A stretch of DNA of 42,639 nt from Promethearchaeota archaeon (GTDB taxonomy: Archaea > Asgardarchaeota > Lokiarchaeia > Sigyniarchaeales > SOKP01): positions 1 through 42,639 of the forward strand of contig JAEOTZ010000047.1 in NCBI GenBank assembly GCA_016839585.1, read 5' to 3'. This document shows, piece by piece, positions 26,599 to 36,097 of this stretch. Both the position numbers and the translations under genes were made by a program. Each line of letters begins with the position of its first letter. The first letter of the stretch is position 1. Below the pieces are notes generated by a model. It did not search any database, was not told the origin of the DNA, and saw only the letters and a program-made list of their open reading frames with translations.

Positions 26599-26758
26599 AA
26601 TTTTAATATCTTTAAAACAAATAATTATTCCCAAAAATATGTAATACAATAAAGATGTTGTGATTAATATTTTGATATGAATTTTAAATAGATATTTATA
26701 TTATCTCCTTTTATCAAAATTTAAACTTTTTACTTTATTAAAATTTGAGGGAAAAAAA

Positions 26759-28165
26759 TTGAATACTTATGATATAATAATTGTTGGAGCTGGACCGGGA
26801 GGATCTATAGCTGCTAAAAATGCTGCTGAAATGGGTTTAAAGACGGTATTTTTTGAACGGGGACGTAAACCAGGTGAAAAAAATTCTTCTGGTTGTGGTT
26901 TAGGACCAAGAATGTGGAAAGATTTCGAAATAATGAAAGAACTTACTCCAGAAAAATGCCCTTCTATGAGAGCAGGAGCAGCATCGCGCAATTATTTTGT
27001 AAACAAAGAAGACATTGTTGCCGGATATATAATGGCACGACCTACTGAATCTGTCTCATATGAACCTGCTAAGAGTTGGATTACTATGAATGTTTACCGT
27101 AGTGAATTTGATCCTTGGCTTGCTGAATTTGCTACAGATGCGGGAGCAGAGTTAAAAACATCAACATTAATAGTAGATCTGATTAAAGAGAATGGAAAAG
27201 TTTGTGGAGTAATTGATGAAAAAGGTGAAAAGTACGAAGCTTCAATTGTAATCGGAGCGGATGGTGTTATTTCTACGGTAGCAATGAAATCCGGTCTAAG
27301 AACTAAATGGGCTCAAAATCAGGTTACCTTAGTTCCTCAATATGATTTTCAAGCACCACCAGAAAAAATAGATGATATTATGGGTGATGAGGCGCTAGGT
27401 GTTTGGTGGGGAGCTACTTTTCCAGCATCTTATCAAGTATTTTTCCGAGATGGGTTTCATCAAGGCTTAGGAAATTGGATGAGTTGGTGGGATAAAAATC
27501 CGTTATTTTACTTGAATAAAGTTGTGAATTTAAAATATTATCAAAGGTTATTAAAAATTTTGGAAGCAAAACCTCGAGAGCTTCAAGCACATCTGCTTCC
27601 ATGGCTAGATTATCCTTATAATACTTATACTGATGGTGTTATTTTGATTGGTGATGCAGGCGGTTTTCCATGCCCTCTTGAAGCAGAAGGTATATATCCT
27701 GCTATGATAACAGGAAAAATAAGTGCTCAAATAGCAGCAGAAGCAATAGCATCTGGAGATGTTTCTAAAGCAGTCCTACATAAATTTGATGAAGAGTGGC
27801 AAAAAACAAGTATTGGAGAAGAATTTGAAGCTGGATATGAGTTGTGGAATATCTGGAAAGCATTACCGTTTAGCCCAAAGGAAACAATGTCGTGGTTTGT
27901 TCCAATGATCATGGAAGTATTAGGTGGAATTTTTGATTGGTCCCAACCGCATGCTTTAAGGATACGACAAATAGCGAGCCACGTAAAATCATATATGCCA
28001 AAAGCAACGCCCTTTATTATGAAATATGTAATTCCTCTAGTTGCAAAGACTTTTGAAGATGATTTGGACAAATTAATGGATCCTAAGAAAATAATGACAA
28101 TATTACCAAAACTTCTTGAATTATTACCTCAAAAAAAGCGTAAAAGAGGTGGTAAAGAAAAATGA
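26759..28165 (+). CDS. FixC / geranylgeranyl-reductase-like flavoprotein
   Basis: A 468-residue FAD protein starting at TTG 26759. It has the dinucleotide-binding GAGPGGSIAAKNA at the N-terminus, ERGRKPGEKNSSGCG after the second strand, ASIVIGADGVIST in the middle, and the second FAD motif ILIGDAGGFPCPLEAEGI. This pattern fits FixC/ETF-quinone-oxidoreductase and archaeal geranylgeranyl reductases. Its stop overlaps the ferredoxin-like FixX gene (ATGA, 28162-28165), as in fixCX pairs. FixCX usually moves electrons from ETF (FixAB), but no etfAB genes are near, so an isoprenoid-reductase role with a ferredoxin partner is an open alternative. The long C-terminal region from about 360 is helical and basic. 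Confidence 0.8.
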   Translation: MNTYDIIIVGAGPGGSIAAKNAAEMGLKTVFFERGRKPGEKNSSGCGLGPRMWKDFEIMKELTPEKCPSMRAGAASRNYFVNKEDIVAGYIMARPTESVSYEPAKSWITMNVYRSEFDPWLAEFATDAGAELKTSTLIVDLIKENGKVCGVIDEKGEKYEASIVIGADGVISTVAMKSGLRTKWAQNQVTLVPQYDFQAPPEKIDDIMGDEALGVWWGATFPASYQVFFRDGFHQGLGNWMSWWDKNPLFYLNKVVNLKYYQRLLKILEAKPRELQAHLLPWLDYPYNTYTDGVILIGDAGGFPCPLEAEGIYPAMITGKISAQIAAEAIASGDVSKAVLHKFDEEWQKTSIGEEFEAGYELWNIWKALPFSPKETMSWFVPMIMEVLGGIFDWSQPHALRIRQIASHVKSYMPKATPFIMKYVIPLVAKTFEDDLDKLMDPKKIMTILPKLLELLPQKKRKRGGKEK

Positions 28166-28431
28166 AAATTGAATTAGAAAATCTGACGAAAAGAATACTT
28201 GGTACAGGTAATTTTATTTCAGTAGATAGAAATAAATGTAATAGGTGCGGTCGCTGTTTAATCATCTGTATAATGAATTTATGGCGAAAAAAGGATGATA
28301 CAATATATATTGTTGATGACTATCAATCAAAATGTTTAGAATGTGCATCATGTTATCAAGTTTGCGAAGCTGGGGCTATTAACTTCCAATATCCAGTAGG
28401 TGGAACAGGTGTAGTTTATGAAAAGGGATAA
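28162..28431 (+). CDS. FixX-like ferredoxin, two [4Fe-4S] clusters
   Basis: An 89-residue protein. The first set of cysteines is C26, C29, C32, C36 (CNRCGRCLIIC); the second is C58, C61, C64, C68 (CLECASCYQVC). This is the classic pair of [4Fe-4S] ferredoxin motifs, with the CEAGAINF ending of FixX-type proteins. It overlaps the flavoprotein gene by 4 bp, so the two should be made in equal amounts and form a complex. The gene is followed by a short convergent gap to the aldolase gene. Confidence 0.88.
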   Translation: MKIELENLTKRILGTGNFISVDRNKCNRCGRCLIICIMNLWRKKDDTIYIVDDYQSKCLECASCYQVCEAGAINFQYPVGGTGVVYEKG

Positions 28432-28499
28432 TCTTACAAAACTTATTATGAAAATACATAATTGAACTCCAAAAGAAGTAGAATTGATTTAATCAATAC

Positions 28500-29480
28500 T
28501 TAAATATATCCTGCTTGGCCAGCTGATCCTAATACTTCCTTATTCTTCATTTTTATCATTTCAATTAATTCTTGACGAGCTGAGCCTAAATATTTTCTTG
28601 GATCAAATTGATCTATGTTTTCTTGAAAATACTTTCTTATCATAGCAGTAAAAACTAAGCGACTATCTGTTGCTATATTGATTTTACATACACCATATTG
28701 AGTTGCTTTCCTTAATTGAGTTTCTGGTACTCCAAAGCTCTTTTGTAAAGAACCTCCATACGCATTTACTATGTCAACATATTTTCTTGGGACGGATGAT
28801 GCCCCATGAAGCACGATTGGAAATTTTCCTAACCTTCTTCTTACGTCTTGGAGAATATCGAATTTTAGATCAGGAATATCTTCTGCTTTCTCAACCTTGA
28901 ATTTGTAAGCTCCATGGGAAGTGCCTATAGCAATGGCTAAGGAATCACAACCAGTTCGATTAACAAAATCTTCTACTTGTTCTGGATTAGTATAATAATG
29001 ATCGCTTGCCTTCATATGGTCTTCAATACCAGCAATTACTCCTAATTCTGCTTCTACGCTAACATCTCTTTCATGAGCATAAAGAACTATTTTTTTAGTA
29101 ATATTAATGTTTTCTTCATATTCTAAATGACTTCCATCAAACATTACACTAGAATATCCTAGATCAATACAAGATTTACATAATTCAAAAGAACCTCCAT
29201 GATCTAAATGAAGAGCAATCGGTATATTATACCCTAAATCATTCGCCATTTCAACACATCCCTTACCCATATATCGAACCATTGATTTATTTATATATTT
29301 TAACGACGTTTGGGTAATCTGAACAATAACAGGTGAATCTGATTCACCACAACCAATAATAATTCCTTGTAATTGTTCAAGATTGCTTGCATTATATCCC
29401 GGTACAGCGAATTTCCTCTCCAAGGCTACTTCAAACATTCCTTTAGTATTGGAAAACCCCAATTCTTTATATGAAACCAT
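28500..29480 (-). CDS. fba: class II fructose-bisphosphate aldolase
   Basis: A 326-residue protein of usual class II length. Zinc ligands are H94 in HLDHGGSF, with E145 (EAELG) and H189 (GTSHGAYK), and H225 in VLHGASSV. D93 sits in the catalytic HLDH motif. It splits fructose-1,6-bisphosphate into dihydroxyacetone phosphate and glyceraldehyde-3-phosphate, or runs in reverse in gluconeogenesis; related ketose-bisphosphate aldolases act on tagatose or sedoheptulose analogues. ATG 29480 is preferred over GTG 29489, which is only three codons upstream. Many archaea instead use a bifunctional FBP aldolase/phosphatase, so a bacterial origin is likely. Confidence 0.9.
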   Translation of the reverse strand: MVSYKELGFSNTKGMFEVALERKFAVPGYNASNLEQLQGIIIGCGESDSPVIVQITQTSLKYINKSMVRYMGKGCVEMANDLGYNIPIALHLDHGGSFELCKSCIDLGYSSVMFDGSHLEYEENINITKKIVLYAHERDVSVEAELGVIAGIEDHMKASDHYYTNPEQVEDFVNRTGCDSLAIAIGTSHGAYKFKVEKAEDIPDLKFDILQDVRRRLGKFPIVLHGASSVPRKYVDIVNAYGGSLQKSFGVPETQLRKATQYGVCKINIATDSRLVFTAMIRKYFQENIDQFDPRKYLGSARQELIEMIKMKNKEVLGSAGQAGYI

Positions 29481-29578
29481 AATTATCACTTTTTATAATG
29501 TTAAAAATAATTATAATATATCAGTACAGAAGAACTTAAAAATTGAAGAGTTAAATTTGGATTAAATATGATTTTATC

Positions 29579-30511
29579 ATGAAATTAAAACCACATCGAA
29601 TTGATATCCATCATCATATTCTCCCTCCGGAATATCTCTCATCATTAGCTAAAATTGGTATTACCACAGTTACCAATTTGTCTTTCCCTAAATGGGATCC
29701 AGAACATAGTCTTGAGGTAATGGATCGACAAGGTATAGCAATAGCAATAACCTCAATATCTTCTCCTGGAATTTATTTTGGAGATCCTGAATTTGCAAGA
29801 AATCTCGCACGCCAATGTAATGAATATTCAGCTAATTTAATAGATAAGTACCCAGAGCGTTTTGGGAGCTTTGCTATTTTACCTCTTCCTGATATTGATG
29901 CTTCCTTACTTGAATTAGAATATGCTTTAGATAAATTAGGATTAGATGGTGTAGGAATGCTTACAAATTATAATGGAATATATATTGGTGATCCTGAATT
30001 TACTGATCTATTTTCAGAACTGGACCGGCGAAATGCAGTCGTATTCATTCATCCAGACGCACCTCCTTCAAATAAACTGCCTAATCTTAATCTTCCATTA
30101 TCAGTTTTAGAATTTGTTTTTGACACGACACGAGCAATAGCAAATCTTATGCATCATGGCATTTTTAAAAAATATCCTAATATTAAATTTATTTTTGCCC
30201 ATGCTGGAGGGACTGCTCCTTATCTAGCATGGAGGATTTCCTTTGGTAATAAAAGATTAATGAAACAATTTAATGATCTCTATTATGGTACTGCCTTATC
30301 TGCCACTAGGAATATTGTTCATTCACTAATGGAAATAGTAGATCATTCGCATATACTCTTTGGTAGCGATTTTCCTTTTGTTCATGAGAGAGTTGTAAAA
30401 GAAATGATTCAAGAACTTATAAATAATGATAGATTCGACAAGCAAACACGCTTAGCTATTGAACAAGAAAATGCACTTTCCCTTTTCCCTAGATTTAGGG
30501 CTTATTTATAG
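29579..30511 (+). CDS. amidohydrolase 2 family (ACMSD-like) metal enzyme
   Basis: A 310-residue TIM-barrel hydrolase/decarboxylase of the amidohydrolase-2 family. It has an N-terminal metal-binding IDIHHHILPPEYL, a mid-barrel metal-binding VVFIHPDAPP, the helix motif IFAHAGGTAPYL, and the late Asp in ILFGSDFPFVHE. Members include ACMSD and other non-oxidative decarboxylases or hydrolases. Substrates are typically acidic or aromatic carboxylates; nothing here fixes one. The start ATG directly follows a T-rich leader. It converges on the TFB gene and is followed by two small stems (30512-30527, 30545-30557). Confidence 0.85.
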   Translation: MKLKPHRIDIHHHILPPEYLSSLAKIGITTVTNLSFPKWDPEHSLEVMDRQGIAIAITSISSPGIYFGDPEFARNLARQCNEYSANLIDKYPERFGSFAILPLPDIDASLLELEYALDKLGLDGVGMLTNYNGIYIGDPEFTDLFSELDRRNAVVFIHPDAPPSNKLPNLNLPLSVLEFVFDTTRAIANLMHHGIFKKYPNIKFIFAHAGGTAPYLAWRISFGNKRLMKQFNDLYYGTALSATRNIVHSLMEIVDHSHILFGSDFPFVHERVVKEMIQELINNDRFDKQTRLAIEQENALSLFPRFRAYL

Positions 30512-30581
30512 TATAGTAAAAACTATAAAATTATATCAAAACTAAGAGATACTCTCTCAAAAAAAAAGAAAATTAATATTT
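30512..30581. terminator. convergent stems between amidohydrolase and TFB genes
   Basis: TATAGT-AAAA-ACTATA at 30512-30527 and AGAGA-TAC-TCTCT at 30545-30557 are short perfect stems in the gap between two convergent genes, with a following A run that would be a U run in the opposite transcript. They probably help end both transcripts. Alternatively they are chance in AT-rich DNA. Confidence 0.4.
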
Positions 30582-31463
30582 TTATATTGTAATATTAAGC
30601 TTTTGCTTTAATTCTTTATACCTAGAACGAAGAGTTACCTCAGTTACCCCAATTGAATCTGAGATTTCTTTTTGTGTATAATTTTTATCCTTCATTTTAC
30701 AAGCTAGATAAATTGCTCCTGCACATAATCCTTTAGGATCTTTTCCGCTTGTAGAGAAGTTAGTAATATATTTTGTTAAAATGTTAATGGTTAATCTTTC
30801 TATTTCAGAATCTAGATTTAATTCTACTATGTATCTAGGAACTAAAGAAATTGGATCAGTAGTAGGTGTTTTTACATTTAATTCTCTTATTAGAGTATTA
30901 TAACATCTCCTTACATCCTTTGCATTTACCGAAGTCTCATCTAAAATCTCTTGAAGTGTTCTGGGAATCTCTTTTACTCGACAAGCTAAATAAATACAAG
31001 CTGCAACCATACCATTAATTGATCTCCCTCTAAGTAATTTTCTCCTGAAAGCTTCAATATAATAGCGCATTGCTTTTTTTTTAGCATGATCTGGTAAATT
31101 TAAATTGCTACTGATTCTTTTTAATTCAGTAGTAGCGATAAGAAGATTTCTTTTTTCCCAAGTGATTCGCGTATCCCATTTTGCTGCTCTCTTTAAATCC
31201 GGATTACTAATTTTAGCTTTATCTATAACTGTACTGAAACCTATGTCAGGTGTTAAGATAGATACAGGCGATCCTGTTTGCTCTCTAGCACTCTTTTCTT
31301 GATATGTAAAAGCCCTTTTCCCAGTATGAGAAAAATCTACTTGCTTCTCATTTATTATCAAACCACATTGTCCACATACAATATCTCCCCTCTCTTCAAT
31401 TGAGATAATCTGACCCCCACATTCAGGGCAAAAATTTGAAGTTTTACTAATATTTGAAATCAT
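30582..31463 (-). CDS. tfb: transcription initiation factor B (TFB)
   Basis: A 293-residue protein of normal TFB length. The N-terminal zinc ribbon has C12, C15, C30 and C33 (CPECGG, CGQCG). The B-reader/linker region (SHTGKRAFTYQEKSAREQTG) follows. Then come two cyclin folds: one from about 100 (NLLIATTELKRISSNLNLPDH onward, with SINGMVAACIYLACR) and one from about 200 (IERLTINILTKYITN with GLCAGAIYLACK). TFB bridges TBP and RNA polymerase at archaeal promoters. ATG 31463 is preferred over GTG 31478, five codons earlier. Asgard genomes often carry more than one TFB; whether this is the main one cannot be told here. Confidence 0.93.
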   Translation of the reverse strand: MISNISKTSNFCPECGGQIISIEERGDIVCGQCGLIINEKQVDFSHTGKRAFTYQEKSAREQTGSPVSILTPDIGFSTVIDKAKISNPDLKRAAKWDTRITWEKRNLLIATTELKRISSNLNLPDHAKKKAMRYYIEAFRRKLLRGRSINGMVAACIYLACRVKEIPRTLQEILDETSVNAKDVRRCYNTLIRELNVKTPTTDPISLVPRYIVELNLDSEIERLTINILTKYITNFSTSGKDPKGLCAGAIYLACKMKDKNYTQKEISDSIGVTEVTLRSRYKELKQKLNITI

Positions 31464-31538
31464 AATCTTAATTTCCACCTTTTGATATATCCTTTTAAAA
31501 TTAAATTTAAAAAGTATATGTTTTTTCTATTCACCCTC

Positions 31539-32549
31539 TCACAATCCTATATTCTTTAATTTTTCTAATAAATCTTTCTGAGTCTTGTTCAATTTTTTAG
31601 GAACTTTAATTTTAAGCTTAACTAACAAATTTCCTCTTTGATCTGAATTTATTTTATAAAAACCTTGATTTTTTAATCTTAATAAGGATGAATCATTAGT
31701 TCCTGGAGGAACAGATACATTTAATGTTTTCTCAATACCAGATACCTGAATTTTTCCTCCAAGTACCGTAGTTGTAAAGAGAACTTCTTGTTCCACATAA
31801 ATATCATCATCTCTTCTTTCAAATTTTGGATGACTTTTAATACGTATAGCAATATATAAATCTCCGGGAACACCTCCATTTTCCCCGGGCATCCCTTTAC
31901 CTTTTAACCGTAATTTCTGATCTTCTTTAATTCCCCTTGGAATATTTACATTAAAAGTTCTTAATTGACCTGTTACTGGATCTTTATATTGAACTTTTTT
32001 CTTTCCACCATGAAATGCATCCATAAAATCGATTTCCATATCATATCTTAAATCTTCTCCCTCTCGAGGGAAATTACTATAACTAGGGGATCTTGCTCTT
32101 GTGCTCCCACTACCCCCTCTTGAGAATACGTCAAAAATATCTCCTAAATCATTAAAAAAATCATACCCACCAAAATCACTCCTTGAATTATTACGATTTC
32201 CAAAAATTTCACTAAAATCGAACCCTCCAGGTGATCCTGATGTTGAATAATAATAGGTTGTACCATCTGGACTTCGATATACATTTGCACCTCCAGGAGC
32301 ACTTCCCTGTTGTTGATATGTTGATGTATCTCCTTCTACAACCCCAAACTTGTCATACATTTCTCTTTTTTTATCATCACTCAAAACACTATAGGCTTCA
32401 TTAATTTCCTTAAATTTCTCTCCCGATTTAGGTTCATCTGGATTAACATCAGGGTGATATTTTCGAGCCATCTTACGAAATGCTCTTTTGATTTCTTCCT
32501 TTGAAGCTCCTTTATTTATGCCCAATAATTTATAATAATCTTTTGCCAT
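31539..32549 (-). CDS. dnaJ: type II (DnaJB-like) J-domain chaperone
   Basis: A 336-residue protein. The J domain spans residues 1-69 with HPD at 32-34 ([12 protein letters not shown]). A Gly/Phe/Ser-rich region follows (about 75-155). The two C-terminal beta-barrel domains contain [22 protein letters not shown] and [18 protein letters not shown]. No cysteine-rich zinc-finger domain is present, so it is the DNAJB/CbpA layout rather than classical zinc-finger DnaJ. J proteins stimulate DnaK ATP hydrolysis and bind client proteins. It is the last gene of a grpE-dnaK-dnaJ run on the minus strand, 81 bp after dnaK. Confidence 0.92.
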   Translation of the reverse strand: MAKDYYKLLGINKGASKEEIKRAFRKMARKYHPDVNPDEPKSGEKFKEINEAYSVLSDDKKREMYDKFGVVEGDTSTYQQQGSAPGGANVYRSPDGTTYYYSTSGSPGGFDFSEIFGNRNNSRSDFGGYDFFNDLGDIFDVFSRGGSGSTRARSPSYSNFPREGEDLRYDMEIDFMDAFHGGKKKVQYKDPVTGQLRTFNVNIPRGIKEDQKLRLKGKGMPGENGGVPGDLYIAIRIKSHPKFERRDDDIYVEQEVLFTTTVLGGKIQVSGIEKTLNVSVPPGTNDSSLLRLKNQGFYKINSDQRGNLLVKLKIKVPKKLNKTQKDLLEKLKNIGL

Positions 32550-32630
32550 ACTTTACAACCCCTTTTTAATTGTTAAAAAAACATTATAAACATAAATTAA
32601 ATAAAAAAAAAATTAAAAAAAATACTAATT

Positions 32631-34532
32631 TTAATCATAATCAGCATCTACTACATTATCATCTTGTCCAGTGGCTTTTCGGAATTGTTCTTGCTCAATC
32701 TCATCTTGTGTTTTTCCTTGGTGTTCATATGTAGCTCCAGGTGGTACATCACCCATTCCTCCTGGTGGAGTACCTTGATAAGGACCTTGCTGTTGACCGT
32801 ACATCCGTGATGAAACCTCATGTAGCGAATTTTGTAGAGCTTCAATAGCACCTTTTATCCGATTGACATCTTCTGATTCCATAGCACTTCTTAAATCAGA
32901 GATTTTTTCCAAAACTCCTGATTTCAAATCTCCAATAACTCCCTCGTTTTCTTTGATTAATTTTTCAGTTTGATAAATTAAAGCTTCTCCTTGATTTTTT
33001 GCTTCAGTCAGCTCTTTAAATTTCCTATCCTCTTCTGCATTTCTCTCAGCTTCTCGAATTTTCTGTTCAATATCATTATCAGACATTTTTGTAGACGCTG
33101 TTATTGTAATTGATTGACTTTTACCCGTACCCTTATCTTTCGCTGATACATTTAGAATACCGTTTTGATCAATATCAAATGATACCTCTATCTGTGGTAC
33201 TCCTCTAGGCGCTGGTGGAATTCCTGTTAAATGAAATCTTCCTAATGTTATATTGTCTCCTGCTCTTGGACGTTCACCTTGTAATACATGAATTTCAACT
33301 GCAGGTTGATTATCTGAAGCTGTTGAGAAAGTCTCTGTTTTCTTGGTTGGAATTGTTGTGTTTCGCTCAATTAATTTAGTAAAAACGCTACCTAATGTTT
33401 CTACACCTAATGATAATGGAGTAACATCTAGCAACAATAAATCTTCAACCTCACCAGTCAATACACCACCTTGAACTGAAGCACCCATCGCAACACATTC
33501 CATTGGATCGATACTACGTTCGGGAGTTTTGCCTAGTAAATTTTCGAATTTCTTTTGTATTATTGGCATTCTTGTAGGTCCACCAACTAAAATGATTTTA
33601 TCAACTTCACCCCTTGCCATCCCTGCATCTTGTAAGGCTTTTAAGATTGGAGCATCCAATCTCTTTAACACGGGGTCAATCAACTGTTCCAATTTAGCTC
33701 TTGTAAGGGTCATATTAAGATGTTTTGGACCATCATTTGTCGCCGTTATGTATGGTAAATTTATATCGGTTTTAACAGATGTCGAAAGTTCAATCTTTGC
33801 TTTCTCCCCTGTTTCCCTGACTCTCTGCGTTGCCATTGAATCTTTACTTAAATCTACACCTTCTTGTTTCTTAAATTCATCAACAAGATAATCAACAAGA
33901 ATCTTGTCCATATCTGTCCCTCCTAATTGGGTATCTCCAGCTGTTGAAATTACTTCAAATACTTGATTGTCCATCTCCATAATTGTGACATCAAAAGTAC
34001 CACCACCAAGATCTAATACTGCAATCTTTAATCTTGCTCCCTTCTTGTCTAATCCATAAGCTACGGCTGCGGCTGTGGGTTCGTTAATTAAACGCTTGAC
34101 ATTTAATCCCGCGATCCTTCCCGCATCCTTCGTAGCTTGTCTCTGGTTATCATTAAAGTATGCAGGAACTGTAATTATAGCATCGGTGACTTCCTCACCT
34201 AAATAGGCACTCGCATCTTCTTTTATTTTCCGTAAAATCATTGCAGAAATCTCTTGTGGAGAATAATCTTTACCATCAATCGTTATTTTGTATGATGTAC
34301 CCATCTTTCTCTTGATTGCTGTAATTGTTCTATCTGGATTTGATATTGCTTGCCTTCTCGCAGGTTCTCCGATTAAACGTTGACCATCCTTTGTAAATGC
34401 TACTACTGATGGAAATGCTTTGCCTCCTAATGTTAAACCCTCCGCACTCGGAATAATCGTTGGCTTGCCGCCTATCAATACAGCAGCAGCTGAGTTTGAT
34501 GTTCCTAAGTCGATTCCTATAATTTTTCCCAT
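32631..34532 (-). CDS. dnaK: DnaK, Hsp70 chaperone
   Basis: A 633-residue Hsp70. The N-terminal [14 protein letters not shown] and the ATPase signatures [11 protein letters not shown] and [10 protein letters not shown] mark the nucleotide domain. The linker/substrate domain follows ([22 protein letters not shown]). It ends in a Gly/Met/Pro-rich tail and VVDADYD, close to bacterial DnaK tails. A GGAGTGA Shine-Dalgarno motif lies 7 nt before the ATG. GrpE is immediately upstream and DnaJ downstream. DnaK in archaea is generally regarded as bacterial in origin; the full three-gene set here fits transfer of the whole system. Confidence 0.97.
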   Translation of the reverse strand: MGKIIGIDLGTSNSAAAVLIGGKPTIIPSAEGLTLGGKAFPSVVAFTKDGQRLIGEPARRQAISNPDRTITAIKRKMGTSYKITIDGKDYSPQEISAMILRKIKEDASAYLGEEVTDAIITVPAYFNDNQRQATKDAGRIAGLNVKRLINEPTAAAVAYGLDKKGARLKIAVLDLGGGTFDVTIMEMDNQVFEVISTAGDTQLGGTDMDKILVDYLVDEFKKQEGVDLSKDSMATQRVRETGEKAKIELSTSVKTDINLPYITATNDGPKHLNMTLTRAKLEQLIDPVLKRLDAPILKALQDAGMARGEVDKIILVGGPTRMPIIQKKFENLLGKTPERSIDPMECVAMGASVQGGVLTGEVEDLLLLDVTPLSLGVETLGSVFTKLIERNTTIPTKKTETFSTASDNQPAVEIHVLQGERPRAGDNITLGRFHLTGIPPAPRGVPQIEVSFDIDQNGILNVSAKDKGTGKSQSITITASTKMSDNDIEQKIREAERNAEEDRKFKELTEAKNQGEALIYQTEKLIKENEGVIGDLKSGVLEKISDLRSAMESEDVNRIKGAIEALQNSLHEVSSRMYGQQQGPYQGTPPGGMGDVPPGATYEHQGKTQDEIEQEQFRKATGQDDNVVDADYD

Positions 34533-34558
34533 ATTTCTTCACTCCTTTTTTGTTATTT

Positions 34559-35284
34559 TTAATTCTTATTTTTAATTTCTATTTTAGCTTGATTTTTTTC
34601 TAAATTTTGTAATTTTGATCTTTTTGATATCTTGACCTTCGCAGGTCTTAATAACTTGTTATTAAAATAATAACCTTTCTCTAATTCTTCTATTATTGTA
34701 TTTTCAGGGAGATCATCTCTCTCTTCTTCAACCATAACTACTTCATGCTTGTATGGATCAAATTTCTCTCCTTCTGAATTCATTATCTCTACTCCCTCTT
34801 CAGAAAGCATTTTCTTAAAATTCTTCACGATAATTTCAAACCCTTTCTTGATACCCTCAGCATTTTCAAGAATCTCCAATAAATTTAACGCTCGCACTAA
34901 GTCATCATAATGACTGATTAGGTTCTTTAAAATACCTTCCATAGCATAAGCTCGATATCTCTCATTCTCACGCTCAGAACGCTTCTTGTAATTCTCAAAA
35001 TCTGCTCGAGTTCGTAATAATGAATTCAAGTACTTTTCATTCTCTTCCACTAACTCCTTCAATTTGCGTCCATCTTCCTTCATATCGTCAAGTTCCTTTA
35101 ACAACTCGTCATTCCTCGTTCGAACTTTTTTATGCTCCTCAGCAAGCAGCTCATAATTTTCCGCTTTAGCCCTGAGGGACTCATATTCATCTCGTGAAAT
35201 CGAAATCTGATTTGAGGAATTTCGAGGATTACCTCGCTCGTTAAGAAACCTGTCAAAATATTCTTCAAATACCATACTTCTCAT
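34559..35284 (-). CDS. grpE: GrpE nucleotide-exchange factor
   Basis: A 241-residue protein. A long coiled-coil N-terminus (about 30-110) ends in FENYKKRSERENERYRAYAMEGILKNLISHYDDLVRAL, which is typical of GrpE helices. The compact C-terminal domain carries the DPYKHEVVMVEE and NTIIEELEKGYYFNNKLLRPAKVKIS signature. It releases ADP from DnaK. The N-terminus is longer than in many bacterial GrpE proteins. ATG 35284 follows GGAG with only 2 nt; ATG 35275 is the alternative, 11 nt away. First gene of the chaperone operon, downstream of a TATA box and a perfect dyad (35363-35387). Confidence 0.92.
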   Translation of the reverse strand: MRSMVFEEYFDRFLNERGNPRNSSNQISISRDEYESLRAKAENYELLAEEHKKVRTRNDELLKELDDMKEDGRKLKELVEENEKYLNSLLRTRADFENYKKRSERENERYRAYAMEGILKNLISHYDDLVRALNLLEILENAEGIKKGFEIIVKNFKKMLSEEGVEIMNSEGEKFDPYKHEVVMVEEERDDLPENTIIEELEKGYYFNNKLLRPAKVKISKRSKLQNLEKNQAKIEIKNKN

Positions 35285-35362
35285 ATCTCCCTTTCTCTTT
35301 TATTTGATACTATACCTTTCTTTTAATTTTAAAGTGTTAAACCACATATTTTTTCAGTCGAC

Positions 35363-35387
35363 AATGGTTGATTGACAATCAACCATT
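35363..35387 (-). promoter_or_regulatory. perfect 25-bp dyad, candidate heat-shock operator
   Basis: AATGGTTGATTG, a central A, then CAATCAACCATT: perfect 12-bp arms. On the minus strand the TATA box TTTATATA at 35420-35427 puts the start site near 35398, so the dyad occupies about +11 to +35 of the grpE-dnaK-dnaJ transcript. A repressor bound there would block the polymerase, like CIRCE in bacteria but with a different sequence. Confidence 0.65.
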
Positions 35388-35419
35388 CACATGACTTAAT
35401 ATACTAATATTAACTTGCC

Positions 35420-35427
35420 TATATAAA
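35420..35427 (-). promoter_or_regulatory. strong TATA box of the grpE-dnaK-dnaJ operon
   Basis: TTTATATA (minus strand) is near the archaeal consensus and lies about 135 bp upstream of grpE. The reverse reading TATATAAA could also fire rightward, but no plus-strand gene follows nearby. Confidence 0.6.
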
Positions 35428-35652
35428 GGTTGGGATTTTAGAAAATAAAGGGAAAAAGAGGGGAATGGGGTGTTTAAGAGGAAAAATAAAAATAGTTACT
35501 TTAAAAATAAACAATATAAAAAATCTTTTTTCTCAAAAAAGGAAGATAGTACAATCAGTTTGTTTATCTAATCACCCTATTTTCAGACTTGATGTTGGGG
35601 CTCTTTTTTGGATATAAATAGTATTTCAATTTTACAATGAAACTAATGAACA

Positions 35653-35880
35653 TCATGGACCAACCTCATTGACCAAACTACCCTTTTTATATTTAAAAGC
35701 GTCACGAATTTCAATTACTCCAATAATTAATGGTAGTATCATCGTAAAGGATCTTAAAATGTAATCATGTTTATAAGTCGGATTTAAAATAAGAAAAACT
35801 ACAAACAATAAGACAAAAGAGATAATTCCAATGAAAATTGAAAAGATACCCAAATAATAATGTTTTTTCCACTTTTCCAT
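35653..35880 (-). CDS. small two-segment membrane protein
   Basis: A 75-residue protein with two long hydrophobic segments: LGIFSIFIGIISFVLLFVVFLIL (about 10-32) and FTMILPLIIGVIEI (about 45-58). The N-terminus is basic (MEKWKKHY), and the short tail after the second segment is basic. The AGGTGA Shine-Dalgarno motif sits 8 nt before the ATG. No known domain; a small helper or stress membrane protein is plausible. Its promoter region carries a 14-bp palindrome. Confidence 0.65.
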   Translation of the reverse strand: MEKWKKHYYLGIFSIFIGIISFVLLFVVFLILNPTYKHDYILRSFTMILPLIIGVIEIRDAFKYKKGSLVNEVGP

Positions 35881-35923
35881 ATAATCTTCACCTCTTCATT
35901 AATATTTATTTTCTTTGTATTTA

Positions 35924-35937
35924 ACCCTTGCAAGGGT
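35924..35937 (-). promoter_or_regulatory. 14-bp palindrome at the start site of the 35653 gene
   Basis: ACCCTTGCAAGGGT is a perfect palindrome in an otherwise AT-only stretch. A TATA-like TTAAATAAT lies about 25 bp further upstream on the minus strand (near 35953-35961), so the palindrome sits on the expected transcription start. This is a typical repressor-site position. Confidence 0.5.
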
Positions 35938-36097
35938 AGTCATCTTGTCTTTATTATTTAAGCTTACCTTACCAATGATTTTTTAATTTTTATAAAAATC
36001 ATTTTGCTATAATATATTAATGGGATAAAAAATATAATTGAGCCAACAACATAAATGTTAAATGTTTCAATATTTTTTTTTAAAACTTTACCTAATA

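Larger units (their letters stand above)
35285..35652. other. 368-bp spacer holding the chaperone promoter
   Basis: It contains the grpE promoter (TATA at 35420-35427, dyad at 35363-35387) and, further right, a CTTTTTT-CTC-AAAAAAG stem at 35525-35541 that could end the minus-strand transcript of the 35653 gene. Nothing else is seen; no open frame. Confidence 0.55.

Noticed and set aside
35525-35541. CTTTTTT-CTC-AAAAAAG stem as a firm terminator
   Set aside because: A7/T7 stems arise readily by chance in DNA this AT-rich, and archaea do not need hairpins to terminate; kept only as a remark in the spacer entry.
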